A stretch of 64,000 nucleotides of DNA from Thermoactinomyces mirandus (GTDB lineage Bacteria; Bacillota; Bacilli; Thermoactinomycetales; Thermoactinomycetaceae): positions 1 to 64,000 of the forward strand of contig NZ_JACEOL010000023.1 of NCBI RefSeq assembly GCF_013868055.1. Direction: 5' to 3'. The translations under genes and the position numbers were made by a program. This document shows positions 1 to 8,067 of this stretch, in pieces. The notes under the pieces were generated by a model. The model was not told where the DNA came from, ran no database searches, and saw nothing but the letters and a program-made list of their open reading frames with translations. The stretch's first letter is position 1. Each line of letters begins with the position of its first letter.

Positions 1-218
<218 letters not shown>

Positions 219-375
219 AGTTGTTCCTGGTGCTTTCAGCACTTGGAACAACTGATCCACTATGTGGATAAGGTTTGATTGCTCAATTAGAATTAACGAG
301 TCACGTCTTCACTCTTCAGTTTTCAAGGAACACTTCGTTTTGTTTGTTTGCCGCTTTATCGCGGCGACAGATATG

Positions 376-404
376 ATATTAACATGCTCATAAAAAATAG
401 TCAA
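376..404 (-). promoter_or_regulatory. rrn promoter (sigma-A type)
   Basis: On the minus strand TTGACT (404-399) and TAATAT (381-376) are separated by exactly 17 bp, upstream of the 16S gene. A small hairpin (GCCGC/GCGGC, about 352-366) and a boxA-like GTTCCTTGAAAACT leader follow before the 16S start, as is usual for rRNA leaders. Confidence 0.75.
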
Positions 405-419
405 CACTTTTTTTGTTTT

Positions 420-695
420 TTATACTCCAATAAAAATGATTTTTACTGCCAGTAAATAAATAAGACCGGGAAAACCCAGAACTCCTGTTACAAAAGCGGT
501 AATCAAATTGATTGGAATCTGCACATGAACATATTGCCCCAACATGTTCACCACAAACAGGATCAATGCTCCGACGGCAGTATACAGCATGCCTTTCCCA
601 ATCCAGAGAAGCGGTTTTCTCACCGAGCGGTTGATCCCCATAAAGAACAAAGTCCCCAGTAGTCCAATTCCAATCCACCATTTGTAATCCAGCAC
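420..695 (-). CDS. bofA: Pro-sigma-K processing inhibitor BofA
   Basis: A 91-residue protein with two or three hydrophobic stretches (about residues 5-20, 30-55 and 65-90) and the BofA-like C-terminal half rich in V/I/L/G. In Bacillus, BofA sits in the outer forespore membrane with SpoIVFA and holds the SpoIVFB protease inactive until late sporulation. Position supports the call: recR ... bofA ... rRNA operon is the B. subtilis order. The start is probably GTG at 695, preceded by GGAGGAG. It implies an endospore former. Confidence 0.88.
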   Translation of the reverse strand: MLDYKWWIGIGLLGTLFFMGINRSVRKPLLWIGKGMLYTAVGALILFVVNMLGQYVHVQIPINLITAFVTGVLGFPGLIYLLAVKIIFIGV

Positions 696-743
696 ATGAA
701 TCTCCTCCTGAAAATGGATTTTCTGTCCTTACGAATAAGGAAG

Positions 744-1565
744 CTATTCAAATATAAGGACAATGAAATTGTTCATTACGTGAAAAACAATCGGCGCCCA
801 TAACTGCCCTGTCCAATAGCGAAGAAGCGACAGAATCAGGCCAAGAACAAATAACGGTGCCAGCATTGCTACATCCATATGGAAAAGCGAGAAACTGGCT
901 GCGGACAAAAAGATGCCCAAGCCATGTCTGAACGTTTTGCCACCCCAGGTCTGATCAGGCCCCGAAAAAATTTCTTCCGCAACCGGTCCGACCAAACCGA
1001 TCAACAGCCACTGTGAGAAGCATTGGCATGATGCAGGCTTTTTGACTGATTTGATTTTCCCTCCAGGAGGATAATTCCAGAGAGAACCATTCTGCCATCG
1101 GTTTTGATATGATCTGGTCCAAAAACAGGTACATCAAGACACAAACCACAATCATTGCAACCATCCATACCGGTCAGGAAGGCGATAATGTACCTACAAA
1201 TCCGATTTCTTGCCACCGTTTCCTGAATACAGGAAATGTCAGGCCAATCATCCACAGAAATGGAAGAGTTGGAATTAAATGCTGCACCAAACCGGGCAAA
1301 AACGGGAGCGAGAAGGAAAAAAGCACGGATAAGGCTTCAATCCACGCGACAAAATAGACAATATCCAACACGCAAATTATTTGATGGCAGGCATTCCGTT
1401 CCCAATGAAACCGGGTAAATACTCCCCTCGCCAAAAACAGAACAGCACCAGCTGATAAAATAATGTGGTAAAGGCACTTATGTCGCCCGGAACAATCAAC
1501 CATGTACCTTTTGATGTATAAACCCATTGTTGGGCAAAAAAACCGATGCATAAAATCCATGCCAT
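744..1565 (-). pseudogene. CPBP-family intramembrane metalloprotease, frameshifted
   Basis: Reading on the minus strand, three frames are needed. An N-terminal membrane part starts near 1565 (MAWILCIGFFAQQWV). A middle part lies about 1390-1174. The last part ends at 744 with GPVAEEIF followed by FSLFHMDVAML and LWAPIVFHVMNN, matching CPBP motifs 1-3 (EExxxR, FxxxH, HxxxN). The arginine after the glutamate pair is not readable in the present frame. Frame breaks fall near 1390, 1170 and 970. Intact CPBP proteins are Rce1-like membrane proteases of about 250-300 residues. The gene sits between recR and bofA and is probably dead. Confidence 0.72.
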
Positions 1566-1652
1566 CCCGTGCCTGAATACCTTCCCGGCGTTTCCCGGTT
1601 CAGTACCTGCTTGCAGGGAAAGACCCACTTTTCCACCTGCTTCACCAAAAAT

Positions 1653-1689
1653 GAAAGCGACATCTTTCTCAAAAAGAAGTGTCGCTTTC
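1653..1689 (-). terminator. Terminator-like hairpin after recR
   Basis: 10-bp inverted repeat GAAAGCGACA / TGTCGCTTTC (1653-1662 and 1680-1689), followed on the minus strand by ATTTTTGG. It lies 36 bp past the recR stop. Confidence 0.6.
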
Positions 1690-1724
1690 ATCCTATGCAT
1701 GAGGTTGTCTGATTCATGCCAAAT

Positions 1725-2321
1725 TTATATTTCCCGTCTTCCTTCCAGGGCTTTTGTCAATGTCACTTCATCTGCATATTCCAGATCTCCCCCAACGGGG
1801 AGGCCATGGGCAATTCGAGTCACCTTTAAGCCAAATGGTTTCGTCAGCCGGGACAAATACATTGCCGTTGCTTCTCCTTCAATATTTGGATTGGTAGCCA
1901 GAATCAATTCTTTTACCGTTTCATCCTCTAATCGTTTGAGCAGATCAGAAATTTTCAAATCATCCGGTCCAATTCCTTCTATAGGAGAAATCGCTCCATG
2001 CAAGACGTGATATAAACCATTGTATTCCCGGGTTCGTTCCATCGCGATCAAATCCTTTGTGTCCTGCACTACACAAATTACCGACCGGTCGCGGTTCTTG
2101 TCCGAGCAAATGGGACAAGGATCACGGTCAGTAATGTTGCCACATATGGAACAATGGCATAGATCACGTTGTACCCGCACCAGCGCTTTGGCCAAATCCA
2201 TCACATCTTCTTCCTCCATGGTCAATACATAATAAGCCAGGCGCTGGGCAGTCTTGGGGCCAATCCCCGGCAAGCGCATGAATCCCTCGATCAGCTTCGA
2301 GATAGGTTCTGGCACATACAA
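1725..2321 (-). CDS. recR: Recombination mediator protein RecR
   Basis: 198 residues, the normal RecR length. The N-terminal helix-hairpin-helix region shows [18 protein letters not shown] four-cysteine zinc finger follows at about residues 57-72 ([16 protein letters not shown]), then a Toprim domain with the acidic stretch after [11 protein letters not shown]. RecR, with RecO and RecF, loads RecA at gaps. TTG at 2321 is taken as start because GAGGTGG lies just upstream and the N-terminus ([10 protein letters not shown]) aligns with B. subtilis RecR. It follows ybaB closely on the same strand. Confidence 0.97.
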   Translation of the reverse strand: MYVPEPISKLIEGFMRLPGIGPKTAQRLAYYVLTMEEEDVMDLAKALVRVQRDLCHCSICGNITDRDPCPICSDKNRDRSVICVVQDTKDLIAMERTREYNGLYHVLHGAISPIEGIGPDDLKISDLLKRLEDETVKELILATNPNIEGEATAMYLSRLTKPFGLKVTRIAHGLPVGGDLEYADEVTLTKALEGRREI

Positions 2322-2351
2322 CGTTCGCCACCTCTAGTCTGCTTGATCATT

Positions 2352-2663
2352 TTAAAATAAACCCGGAACATTCATGCCGCCCGTAAATTTCCCCAAATCC
2401 TTGGCCACCAGTTCATCCACCTGTTTCATCGCCTCATTCATGGCAGCCACGATCAGATCCTGTAACATATCCACATCATCCGGATCTACTACTTCAGGGG
2501 CAATTTCAACCCCCAGCAGCTGTTTATGTCCATTCATTTTTACCTTAACCACACCACCGCCAGCAGTTCCCTCCACTTCTTTTTTCTCCAGTTCCTGCTG
2601 GGCTTTTGTCATCTCCTGCTGCATTTTCTTTAATTGTTTCATCATTTGATTCATATTACGCAT
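2352..2663 (-). CDS. ybaB: YbaB/EbfC-family nucleoid-associated protein
   Basis: 103 residues with the family's N-terminal coiled-coil rich in M/K/Q ([15 protein letters not shown]) and the central [20 protein letters not shown] strand region. The family binds DNA as a dimer with a tweezer-like shape. Start ATG is preceded by GGAGGCGACTTT. The dnaX-ybaB-recR order is strongly conserved in Firmicutes and fits co-transcription. Confidence 0.95.
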   Translation of the reverse strand: MRNMNQMMKQLKKMQQEMTKAQQELEKKEVEGTAGGGVVKVKMNGHKQLLGVEIAPEVVDPDDVDMLQDLIVAAMNEAMKQVDELVAKDLGKFTGGMNVPGLF

Positions 2664-2679
2664 AAAGTCGCCTCCCTAT

Positions 2680-4380
2680 TTACACAGGCTTATGGTCATC
2701 CAGTATTTTCACAACATCTTTACCAAACAAATCAACAGCCTTTTTTACTATATCATGTTCCCTCTTTGGCTTCGATTCTTTTGCATGACTTTCTGTTTCA
2801 GAAGAACGGGGACCCAGTTTCCGTGCAATTTTCTCCCAATCTTCAACCATGATCGTTTTTAATCGCATCCGAGTCCCCATCGTTTTGGAAAGAACATCTT
2901 CAATTAAAGATTTATTGCTTTCTTTATCCGTAGTTTCCCGGTGAATTTTACTTTTGAACGCCACAATAACTGCATCTTTTGTTGCTCCGACAGGTTCCCC
3001 GTCGATCAGCCAGGCGTGTACGGTAATTTTTTCTTCCTTAATGCGGTGAAGCAGATCTGGCCAAATTTTCCTGACATGGGACAGTTGCTTTTCAGAAAGT
3101 TGCCTGAGCCAGGCATTACCCAAAGCCGGGTTGGAAACCCGGGGGCCTGATGGAGCAGGTCGCGTTTTTTGCGGCGGAGGAATTTCTTCCCTGGGCAGAG
3201 AACCATTTTTCAACTGTTGCACAGTATTCTCCAATTGCCTGATCCGTAATTCCAGTTTCCGCACGCTATCCTGCGATGCTCCACTCTGATCGGACTCAGG
3301 AACACCAGCCAAGCGGACCAAAGCCATTTCCAGCAACACCCGCGGATGAGTGACCCATTTCATCTGCTGCTGAAAATGGATCAACAGCTCCATCATCTGT
3401 GTCAGCCGTGCTTCGGTTAACTTTTGTCCTGCTTTTTCCACTGACTCGATCCAGTGCTCTCCCTCTTCATGCTTTATCAGTTGAGGGGCTGCCCGAAACA
3501 GTAAAAGATCCCGGCAGGTATGGATGAAATCCTGTATCAAATTTTCCGGTTCAATTCCGTTTACAATACACTGGTCAAGCTTTTCAAGGGCGGAGGAAGC
3601 ATCCTGATTAGCCAGGTCCATCAACATGTCCAGCACCAATTCCCGGGAAATGCTTCCCGTCACAGCTTGCACATCCTGAATCGCAAGCGATTCACCGCTG
3701 AAAGCCAGTACCTGGTCCAGTAAACTCAGGGCATCCCGCATTCCGCCATCTGCTGCCCGGGCGATAGCCAGCAAAGCTTCCTCATCAAAGGAAATTTGCA
3801 TGGACTGGCAAATATGCTTCATCCGTTTTACAATCTGTTCAAAAGAAATGCGGCGAAACGGGAAGCGCTGGCAACGGGAAACAATCGTTGGAGGAAGTTT
3901 ATGCGGCTCTGTGGTAGCCAGAATGAAAATAACATGTTCGGGAGGCTCTTCCAACGTTTTCAACAAAGCATTGAATGCTTCTGTCGTCAACATATGAACC
4001 TCATCAATAATGTACACCTTGTATCGAACTTCCGTCGGCGCATATTTCACCTTATCGCGCAGATCCCGGATTTCATCAACCCCGCGATTCGAAGCGGCAT
4101 CAATTTCCACGACGTCCATAAGCGAACCATCGGTAATGCGCCGACAGGCTTCACATTCATTGCACGGTTCTTTAGCAGGTCCATGGACACAGTTTACAGC
4201 CTTGGCCAAAATTTTTGCAGCACTGGTTTTTCCTGTTCCACGTGGACCGCTGAACAGGTATGCGTGGGAAAGATGTTTTTCATTTAATGCATTCATCAAC
4301 GTTTTTGTCACATGTTCCTGACCGACCAAATCCTCAAAACGCTGCGGTCGCCATACACGGTATAATGCCCGATAGGACAC
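2680..4380 (-). CDS. dnaX: DNA polymerase III subunits gamma/tau
   Basis: 566 residues from GTG at 4380 (the frame is open further upstream, but TTGGAGTG precedes this GTG and the protein then starts SYRALYRVWRPQ as in Bacillus DnaX). Walker A is GPRGTGKTSAAK. A zinc-binding site follows with CVHGPAKEPCNECEAC. Walker B is IIDEVHM, with sensor 1 ATTEPHKLP. Domain III ends near residue 370, and the C-terminal tau part is charged and linker-rich. It is the clamp-loader ATPase of the replisome. The upstream gene (kinase) ends in a terminator, so dnaX probably has its own promoter. Confidence 0.97.
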   Translation of the reverse strand: MSYRALYRVWRPQRFEDLVGQEHVTKTLMNALNEKHLSHAYLFSGPRGTGKTSAAKILAKAVNCVHGPAKEPCNECEACRRITDGSLMDVVEIDAASNRGVDEIRDLRDKVKYAPTEVRYKVYIIDEVHMLTTEAFNALLKTLEEPPEHVIFILATTEPHKLPPTIVSRCQRFPFRRISFEQIVKRMKHICQSMQISFDEEALLAIARAADGGMRDALSLLDQVLAFSGESLAIQDVQAVTGSISRELVLDMLMDLANQDASSALEKLDQCIVNGIEPENLIQDFIHTCRDLLLFRAAPQLIKHEEGEHWIESVEKAGQKLTEARLTQMMELLIHFQQQMKWVTHPRVLLEMALVRLAGVPESDQSGASQDSVRKLELRIRQLENTVQQLKNGSLPREEIPPPQKTRPAPSGPRVSNPALGNAWLRQLSEKQLSHVRKIWPDLLHRIKEEKITVHAWLIDGEPVGATKDAVIVAFKSKIHRETTDKESNKSLIEDVLSKTMGTRMRLKTIMVEDWEKIARKLGPRSSETESHAKESKPKREHDIVKKAVDLFGKDVVKILDDHKPV

Positions 4381-4468
4381 ATTCAACACTCCAACTTTCC
4401 CCAGGCGGGGCATATTCATGGTCTTTATTATCATACTACACTGAAATTCCCTTTTTCAAAAGAAACAA

Positions 4469-4513
4469 CCCACTGCCAATGTGGGAATAATATTCCTTCC
4501 ATTTGGCAGTGGG
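4469..4513 (-). terminator. Intrinsic terminator of the histidine kinase gene
   Basis: 11-bp perfect inverted repeat CCCACTGCCAA / TTGGCAGTGGG, 3 bp past the kinase stop codon, followed on the minus strand by GTTGTTTCTTTT. The loop itself can pair further. Confidence 0.75.
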
Positions 4514-4515
4514 CA

Positions 4516-5661
4516 CTATGCCTTTGTAAGGGGCAGATGTACAAGAACCCTTGTCCCTTTGTCCCCGGACTTGATCCGGATTTCCCCGTCAATTTCGCAC
4601 AGGATTTGGCGGCAGATGGGCAACCCGAGTCCAGTGCCATTTTCCTTTGTTGTAAAAAACGGTTCAAATATTTTTTCCAGCACCTGTTTGGGAATGCCTG
4701 GTCCGGTATCCGAGATTTCCACAACAACTTGCCTTCTTTTTTCGTCAGTCTTCAGACACAAGGTCAGAAGGCCGCCGTCTTTCATGGCTTCCATCGCATT
4801 CTTAGTCAGATTGAGAAAAACCTGTTTCAACAGTTCTCCGTCCGCTTCAACCATGGGTATGGTAGTTAACTGCTGCTTGATTACCACGTCAATATTATGC
4901 AAAAGCGCCTCATTTTTGATAATTGGCAAAATATCTTTCAGCACCTTGACGACATTGACAGATTGCACTTTTATATGACGCGGCTTGCTCAACATCAGAA
5001 ACTCTCCGACCAGGCTGCTGATCCGGCCGATTTCCCTTAACATGACATCGATATAGCCATGTTCTTTCTGTTGTCCGTTTTCCTTCATTCTATGTCCGAT
5101 CACTTGCAAAAACCCTTTGATCGCTGTAAGTGGATTACGGATTTCATGTGCAGTTCCGGCAGCAATTTGTCCAATGGTTGCCAAACGGTTGTTTTGCTGA
5201 ACCTGCTGCTTGAGAAGCAGCGTCTCCGTCTTATCCTCAAGCATCAGGATTTGTCCTTTTAACCCGCTTTCGCTGTCTTCAAAGGGATGTATACGTAACA
5301 GAAGAGAACGAACTCTGCCCGCTTCCGGGCACCAATCAAATTCCAATTCCCGTCCTTCTTCCCGAGAATGCAAAATGGAAAACAATCGGTCCCTGCACTT
5401 TTTTGGCAATCCTAATTGGATAATTGCTTCCTGAAACGAACGATATAAAATTTTCGACTTTTCCAGTCCTAACATATTCCCTGCCGCTTGATTGATTTCC
5501 ACGACATTCAATCGATCATCTACTATGATAACTCCCAAGTGGATGTGTGAGATTAACTGGACGGCCAAACGCTCATAGGGTGTCACAGGATAAAATGTAT
5601 ACAAATGAACTGATTTATGTTCTCTATTTCCTGCTAACGCCTTCGTGTTCATATTCATCAT
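4516..5661 (-). CDS. Cytosolic PAS-domain sensor histidine kinase (sporulation-kinase-like)
   Basis: 381 residues without an obvious membrane segment. A PAS-like domain covers about residues 30-150 (GVIIVDDRLNVVEINQAAGN). The HisKA H-box is GTAHEIRNPLTAIKG, with the phospho-accepting histidine near residue 172. HATPase_c motifs are N-box NLTKNAMEAM, G1 DTGPGIP, F-box FEPFFTTK and G2 GTGLGLPI. No response-regulator gene is adjacent, so it is an orphan kinase. In Bacillales such soluble PAS kinases often feed the Spo0 phosphorelay (KinA/KinE group). That role is inference. It sits between dnaX and the SRP RNA, where B. subtilis has no kinase. Confidence 0.85.
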   Translation of the reverse strand: MMNMNTKALAGNREHKSVHLYTFYPVTPYERLAVQLISHIHLGVIIVDDRLNVVEINQAAGNMLGLEKSKILYRSFQEAIIQLGLPKKCRDRLFSILHSREEGRELEFDWCPEAGRVRSLLLRIHPFEDSESGLKGQILMLEDKTETLLLKQQVQQNNRLATIGQIAAGTAHEIRNPLTAIKGFLQVIGHRMKENGQQKEHGYIDVMLREIGRISSLVGEFLMLSKPRHIKVQSVNVVKVLKDILPIIKNEALLHNIDVVIKQQLTTIPMVEADGELLKQVFLNLTKNAMEAMKDGGLLTLCLKTDEKRRQVVVEISDTGPGIPKQVLEKIFEPFFTTKENGTGLGLPICRQILCEIDGEIRIKSGDKGTRVLVHLPLTKA

Positions 5662-5921
5662 ATTCGCACCGCCACATTCAAAGCTTCCCTTCTATCCTTC
5701 GTGCTTCCTTGTGCAACGAACGATTCCTTGGAAAATGATCTGATCCACAAGTGAACTACCTTTCTCGATTCACAAACCAAACTCAGGACAGGAATTCCTC
5801 CACCCCCTTGCCGACAACAGTTCGCTCCTTCCCCCAAAAAATGTCACAAATAATTCTAATTTTTTATTCGCTATTTACCTATTTCTTCCTTCTTTATGAG
5901 AAAATTTTCCATTTTTTCATA

Positions 5922-5950
5922 CAAAAAAACCACCTTGCCAAACAAGGAGG
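5922..5950 (-). terminator. Intrinsic terminator of the SRP RNA
   Basis: CCTCCTTG / CAAGGTGG stem (5950-5943 with 5937-5930) followed on the minus strand by seven T residues, just beyond the 3' end of the SRP RNA. Confidence 0.8.
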
Positions 5951-5964
5951 ATCTTGTTGCAAAT

Positions 5965-6241
5965 ATTGGTATGTAACCGCGCGCCTGTCTCCGACGCACT
6001 TTGCCTGAGCGGCCCCTGAACCGGCAGCTCAGACCAGGCACCCCTGCGGCACACGATAGAGCTTCCTTAGTGCTGCTTCCGTCAGGACCTGACACGGTTC
6101 AGAAGTAATCGTTGCGCAGGACCCAATCATCAACACTGATGATTCAGACCAGCCTCACACAAAATACGCCTCGGACAGGCATCAACCCCGTTATAGCGGA
6201 TTACGGGTTACAGGGCACCGCTAACTCCCCGTCTAGCGCGG
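5965..6241 (-). ncRNA. ffs: Signal recognition particle RNA, large Bacillus type (scr)
   Basis: Reverse complement carries the SRP domain IV signature GTCAGGTCCTGACGGAAGCAGCA with the conserved GGAAGCAGC tetraloop region. It also has the Alu-domain signatures of the long Firmicute form (GCGGTGCCCTGTA near the 5' end, GGGTCCTGCGCAAC in the middle, GTGCCGCAGGGGTGCCTGG near the 3' end). Length is about 275 nt, matching the ~270-nt B. subtilis scRNA. It is the RNA core of the particle that directs membrane and secreted proteins to the Sec translocon. Location beside dnaX is conserved. Confidence 0.95.
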
Positions 6242-6248
6242 TGTTACC

Positions 6249-6277
6249 ATCATAACACATGTAAACCGTTCAATCAA
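6249..6277 (-). promoter_or_regulatory. SRP RNA promoter
   Basis: Minus-strand TTGATT (6277-6272) and TATGAT (6254-6249), spacer 17 bp, placing transcription start at about 6241 where the SRP RNA homology begins. Confidence 0.7.
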
Positions 6278-6348
6278 TGGCAGGATCAGGATGAAAAATA
6301 AAAGATTACGGTTACTTCCCAACGACCCAATTCAGACAAATATACAAA

Positions 6349-6377
6349 TTGACAAACCTGTATATACAGGTTAAAAT
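6349..6377 (+). promoter_or_regulatory. Promoter of the trehalose operon
   Basis: TTGACA (6349-6354), 17-bp spacer, TAAAAT (6372-6377). The first TreR operator fills the spacer, so repressor binding should exclude RNA polymerase. Confidence 0.85.
6357..6370. promoter_or_regulatory. TreR operator 1
   Basis: Perfect 14-bp palindrome CCTGTATATACAGG between the -35 and -10 boxes. The core TGTATATACA matches the known tre operator type bound by GntR-family TreR in Bacillus. Confidence 0.85.
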
Positions 6378-6386
6378 TACCTTGAA

Positions 6387-6400
6387 TGAAAGGCTTTTCA
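6387..6400. promoter_or_regulatory. Candidate catabolite-responsive element (cre)
   Basis: TGAAAGGCTTTTCA fits the CcpA site consensus TGWNANCGNTNWCA except that the central CG is GC. It lies just downstream of the -10, between the two TreR operators, a position that would allow carbon-catabolite repression. Confidence 0.45.
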
Positions 6401-6416
6401 TTTTTTTGTTCCTCAT

Positions 6417-6430
6417 CCTGTATATACAGG
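6417..6430. promoter_or_regulatory. TreR operator 2
   Basis: Second identical perfect palindrome CCTGTATATACAGG, exactly 60 bp (about six helical turns) from the first and 52 bp before the EIICB start. Cooperative binding or a short loop is plausible. Confidence 0.82.
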
Positions 6431-6481
6431 TTGCCGAAAGATGCCACACCTTATCCGATTTGATCCAAGGAGGAAAAAACA

Positions 6482-8047
6482 ATGGTTAAGCGTGTCTCTT
6501 TTGACTTCTTTCAACGTGTTGGCCGGTCGATGATGGCTGTGGTACTGATCCTTCCTCTTGTCTCCATCCTGATGGGCCTTGGCGGCGTCATTCTGAACCC
6601 GAACGTTCAGGAGATCATTCCCTTTTTAGCCAGTGATGGCTGGCAAATAACAGGAATCCTCATGCAGCGGGCCGGTCAGGCTGTCTTCAACAACCTCCCT
6701 GTCCTGTTTGCAGTAGCCATCGCCATTACATGGACAGGCAGGGGAATGGCTGGTTTTTCAGCCCTGATCTCTTTCTTTATCATGCATACTGCCATTGGTG
6801 TGATGATCCAGATTACCGGGATCAAACTGAATGAAAGGCTGCTTGGTACGGAACTGGGAATTGAAACCATGCAAATTGGCGTTTTTGGCGGTATTCTGAT
6901 TGGGTTCCTGACTGCTTACTTTTACAATCGCTTTCACAAAGTGGAATTGCCAGACTCCATTTCCCTGTTCAGCGGGGAGCGGCTTGTGCCGATCGTCTCC
7001 TCGTTTGGAGCGATCATATCGGCTGTCATCCTTTATTTCATCTGGCCGCCTATCGGAAATGGAATCTTCGTTCTGGGCAACTTTATTGCAACCCACACCA
7101 ATCCGTTGATTGTCGGTTTGTATGGCGGTATGGAAAAACTGCTGATTCCATTTGGTTTGCACCACATTTACAACACCCCGCTTCTGTTCACCGATATTGG
7201 CGGAGCCTATACTTCCCTCGATGGTGCCAGAATTGTGGGTGACCAGAACATTTATATCGCCCAGGTCATTGACAAATTGCGTGACCCGTCTGTTTCCATT
7301 ACCGGAGGCACCTATATCGCCGGAAAATTCATTCCGGTCATGTTCGGGCTGCCAGCGGCAGGACTGGCAATTATTCACACGGCAAAAGCAAGTAAAAAAG
7401 CGAAAACCAAATCCCTGATCATTGCGGCTGCCATTACCGCGTTTTTAACCGGAATCACCGAACCGCTAGAATTTACTTTCCTGTTTGTCGCCCCTGCCCT
7501 GTATGTGGTTCATGCGTTCATCACAGGTATTGCGTACGGACTTGCGGGCGCGCTTGGCATGCATGCAGGCTTTGCAGGCGGATCCGGTTTTATCGATTTT
7601 ATCCTGTTTAATGTATTCCCGAACCACAACAATACCTGGTTGGTACTGATCGGGCTTGGTCTTTTGTTTGCCGTCATCTATTACTTCACTTTCCGGATCC
7701 TGATTCTGAAATTTGATTTTAAAACACCAGGCCGTGAAGAAGATGAGGAAGAAACAAAACTTTATACCAAAGAAGATTATCGCGCCAAAAAGGAAGCACA
7801 GAAACAGAAAGACAAGAAAAACCAGGCTGCGCAAATTCTTGAGGCGTTGGGAGGAAAAGAGAACATTACCAGGCTTGATGCATGCATTTCACGCCTCAGA
7901 GTCGGGATCAGGGATATGGATAAAGTGGATGAAGACAAACTGAAACAGCTGGGAGCATCCGGTGTCATCAAACGGGGAGACGGACTGCAGGCTGTATACG
8001 GAACCAAATCATCCATACTTAAAGAAGAAATTGAAGAATTGATGTAG
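6482..8047 (+). CDS. PTS sugar transporter EIICB, probably trehalose-specific
   Basis: 521 residues. The EIIC membrane domain of the glucose/glucoside superfamily spans residues 1 to ~415, with the substrate-region motif GITEPLEFTFLF and HHIYNTPL. A charged linker follows (about 415-445), then an EIIB domain at 446-521 with the phosphorylated cysteine in RLDACISRLRV (near residue 468). It imports and phosphorylates sugar using HPr/EIIA. No EIIA is fused, so a separate EIIA-Glc-like protein must serve it. The downstream phosphotrehalase and TreR, and the tre operators, point to trehalose. The C-then-B domain order is that of MalP/PtsG, not of TreB/TreP (B then C), so maltose or glucose specificity remains possible. 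RBS AAGGAGG precedes ATG. Confidence 0.88.
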   Translation: MVKRVSFDFFQRVGRSMMAVVLILPLVSILMGLGGVILNPNVQEIIPFLASDGWQITGILMQRAGQAVFNNLPVLFAVAIAITWTGRGMAGFSALISFFIMHTAIGVMIQITGIKLNERLLGTELGIETMQIGVFGGILIGFLTAYFYNRFHKVELPDSISLFSGERLVPIVSSFGAIISAVILYFIWPPIGNGIFVLGNFIATHTNPLIVGLYGGMEKLLIPFGLHHIYNTPLLFTDIGGAYTSLDGARIVGDQNIYIAQVIDKLRDPSVSITGGTYIAGKFIPVMFGLPAAGLAIIHTAKASKKAKTKSLIIAAAITAFLTGITEPLEFTFLFVAPALYVVHAFITGIAYGLAGALGMHAGFAGGSGFIDFILFNVFPNHNNTWLVLIGLGLLFAVIYYFTFRILILKFDFKTPGREEDEEETKLYTKEDYRAKKEAQKQKDKKNQAAQILEALGGKENITRLDACISRLRVGIRDMDKVDEDKLKQLGASGVIKRGDGLQAVYGTKSSILKEEIEELM

Positions 8048-8067
8048 CGGACAAGGAGGGACTTTCG

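Noticed and set aside
2680-4380. Programmed frameshift in dnaX
   Set aside because: I saw no slippery A-run with supporting hairpin; the full tau-length frame is read through.
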